Source of the DNA: Silvimonas sp.
Lineage (GTDB): Bacteria; Pseudomonadota; Gammaproteobacteria; Burkholderiales; Chitinibacteraceae
Direction: 5' to 3'
Assembly (NCBI GenBank): GCA_030151005.1
Contig: JASLES010000442.1
Coordinates: 1-5,418, forward strand
DNA length: 5,418 nucleotides
A model generated the notes under the pieces. The model was not told the origin of the DNA. It searched no databases and saw only the letters and a program-made list of their open reading frames with translations. Made by a program: the position numbers and the translations under genes. Each line of letters opens with the position of its first letter. Position 1 is the first letter of the stretch. Positions 4,774-5,418 of the stretch are shown here, piece by piece.

Positions 4774-5418
4774 ATGAAACGGTTCTTTTTTGCGCTGGCC
4801 TTGCTGCTGGCCTGCCTGCACGTCGCGCACGCCGCGCCCAGCGAAACGGCGCAACACAAGATCATGTTCTTCGGTCACGATGACCGCATCATCGTGCGCT
4901 CGCCCTTCGGCGCCACTTACGCCGCCATTGGTGTCATGCGTACGCATCGCCAATACGATTGCACCGCCACGCTGATCTCGCCGGATACCGCAGTCACCGC
5001 CGCCCACTGTTTCTGGATGGCTGGCAACAGCATGGATCAGGGCGAATGGTTCATGACCGCGTATGACAATGGCCAGTACACCGCCAAATATCGCGTGGTA
5101 AGCCAGATTTTCAACCCGCAATTCAAAGCCGGGCTGGATCGTCGCAAAGACGGTGTGTACATCACCAAAAAAGCGCGTCCGTACGACATCGCCATCATCC
5201 GGGTCAAACTGGTTGAAGGCGAAGCGCCCAAACCCATGAGTATGTTCACTGGTAACCGCAGCCAGTTGCAGCAAGTACTGGCCAAGGCCCGCAACCGGGT
5301 CAGCCAGGCTGGTTATCCGGAAGATCAGGACGACATCATGGCCGCGCACTTGGGCTGCAAGATCACCGCGCTCAGCACCGACAACACCGTGTTTCACCGC
5401 TGCGACACGCTGGAAGGC
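4774..5418 (+). CDS. ydgD: YdgD-like secreted trypsin-family serine protease (partial)
   Basis: The frame is open to the window end, giving 215 residues without a stop. It starts with a Sec signal peptide (MKRFFFALALLLACLHVAHA, cut near residue 20). A trypsin-like (S1) fold follows: Cys63 in CTATLIS, catalytic His78 in TAAHC with Cys79 poised for the usual disulfide, and catalytic Asp138 in YDIAII. The segments FGHDDR (33-38), SQAGYPEDQ (177-185) and CDTLEG (210-215) match my recollection of E. coli YdgD. The GDSG segment with the catalytic serine should follow immediately beyond base 5418, so activity cannot be confirmed here. The start was chosen for the signal peptide; there is no visible Shine-Dalgarno. 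In E. coli ydgD directly follows asr, the same order as here, which suggests action on an envelope substrate, perhaps the repeat protein itself. Confidence 0.88.
   Translation, partial: MKRFFFALALLLACLHVAHAAPSETAQHKIMFFGHDDRIIVRSPFGATYAAIGVMRTHRQYDCTATLISPDTAVTAAHCFWMAGNSMDQGEWFMTAYDNGQYTAKYRVVSQIFNPQFKAGLDRRKDGVYITKKARPYDIAIIRVKLVEGEAPKPMSMFTGNRSQLQQVLAKARNRVSQAGYPEDQDDIMAAHLGCKITALSTDNTVFHRCDTLEG

Noticed and set aside
3876..4865. Long minus-strand open frame (329 codons) antisense to the Asr-like gene
   Set aside because: Its Leu/Ser/Gly repeats are simply the reverse complement of the Lys/Ala/Ser repeat array. The plus-strand gene has a signal peptide, Shine-Dalgarno, promoter and terminator.
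4696..5397. Minus-strand open frame (233 codons) antisense to the protease
   Set aside because: The plus strand encodes a signal peptide and the His and Asp of a trypsin triad. The minus product resembles nothing and crosses the intergenic region.

Overview
The window looks like an ordinary chromosomal stretch of a betaproteobacterium, probably a Neisseriales-type environmental organism. This rests on moderately high GC content, a peptide deformylase with the LWGxLYP ending, and a HugZ-like flavin protein. The lineage is inferred from general family resemblance, not from a marker gene.

Layout: (1) bases 2-76 hold the 3' tail of an unrecognised plus-strand gene. It shares a bidirectional terminator (100-126) with a convergent peptide deformylase gene (def, 164-700, minus strand). 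(2) Divergent from def is a HugZ-family FMN-binding split-barrel protein (804-1460). (3) Next come a response regulator (1540-2262) and a sensor kinase (2441-3742) that match RstA and RstB closely. A strongly foldable heptamer-repeat element (2264-2347) lies between them. (4) After a 247-bp intergenic region is a secreted Lys/Ala-rich 16-residue repeat protein (3990-4631) that resembles the acid-shock protein Asr. It ends at a textbook terminator with a UUCG loop (4654-4689). (5) The window closes inside a secreted trypsin-like protease of the YdgD type (4774 to beyond 5418), cut just before the expected catalytic serine.

The main result is how the right two thirds fit together. In E. coli, RstA activates asr through an RstA box recalled as TACATNTNGTTACA, and ydgD lies directly beside asr. 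Here the sequence TACATTCAGTTACA (3871-3884) matches 11 of the 12 defined positions. It sits upstream of a good sigma-70-type promoter (CTGACC-N17-AATAAT, 3904-3932) that would serve the Asr-like gene. So the sensor, regulator, operator, repeat-protein target and candidate processing protease are all contiguous: a compact envelope acid-stress module. The individual families are known. The compact linkage, the conserved operator and the possible Asr-YdgD partnership deserve follow-up. I see no mobile element, CRISPR array, tRNA or rRNA, and no gene-free stretch longer than 300 bases.
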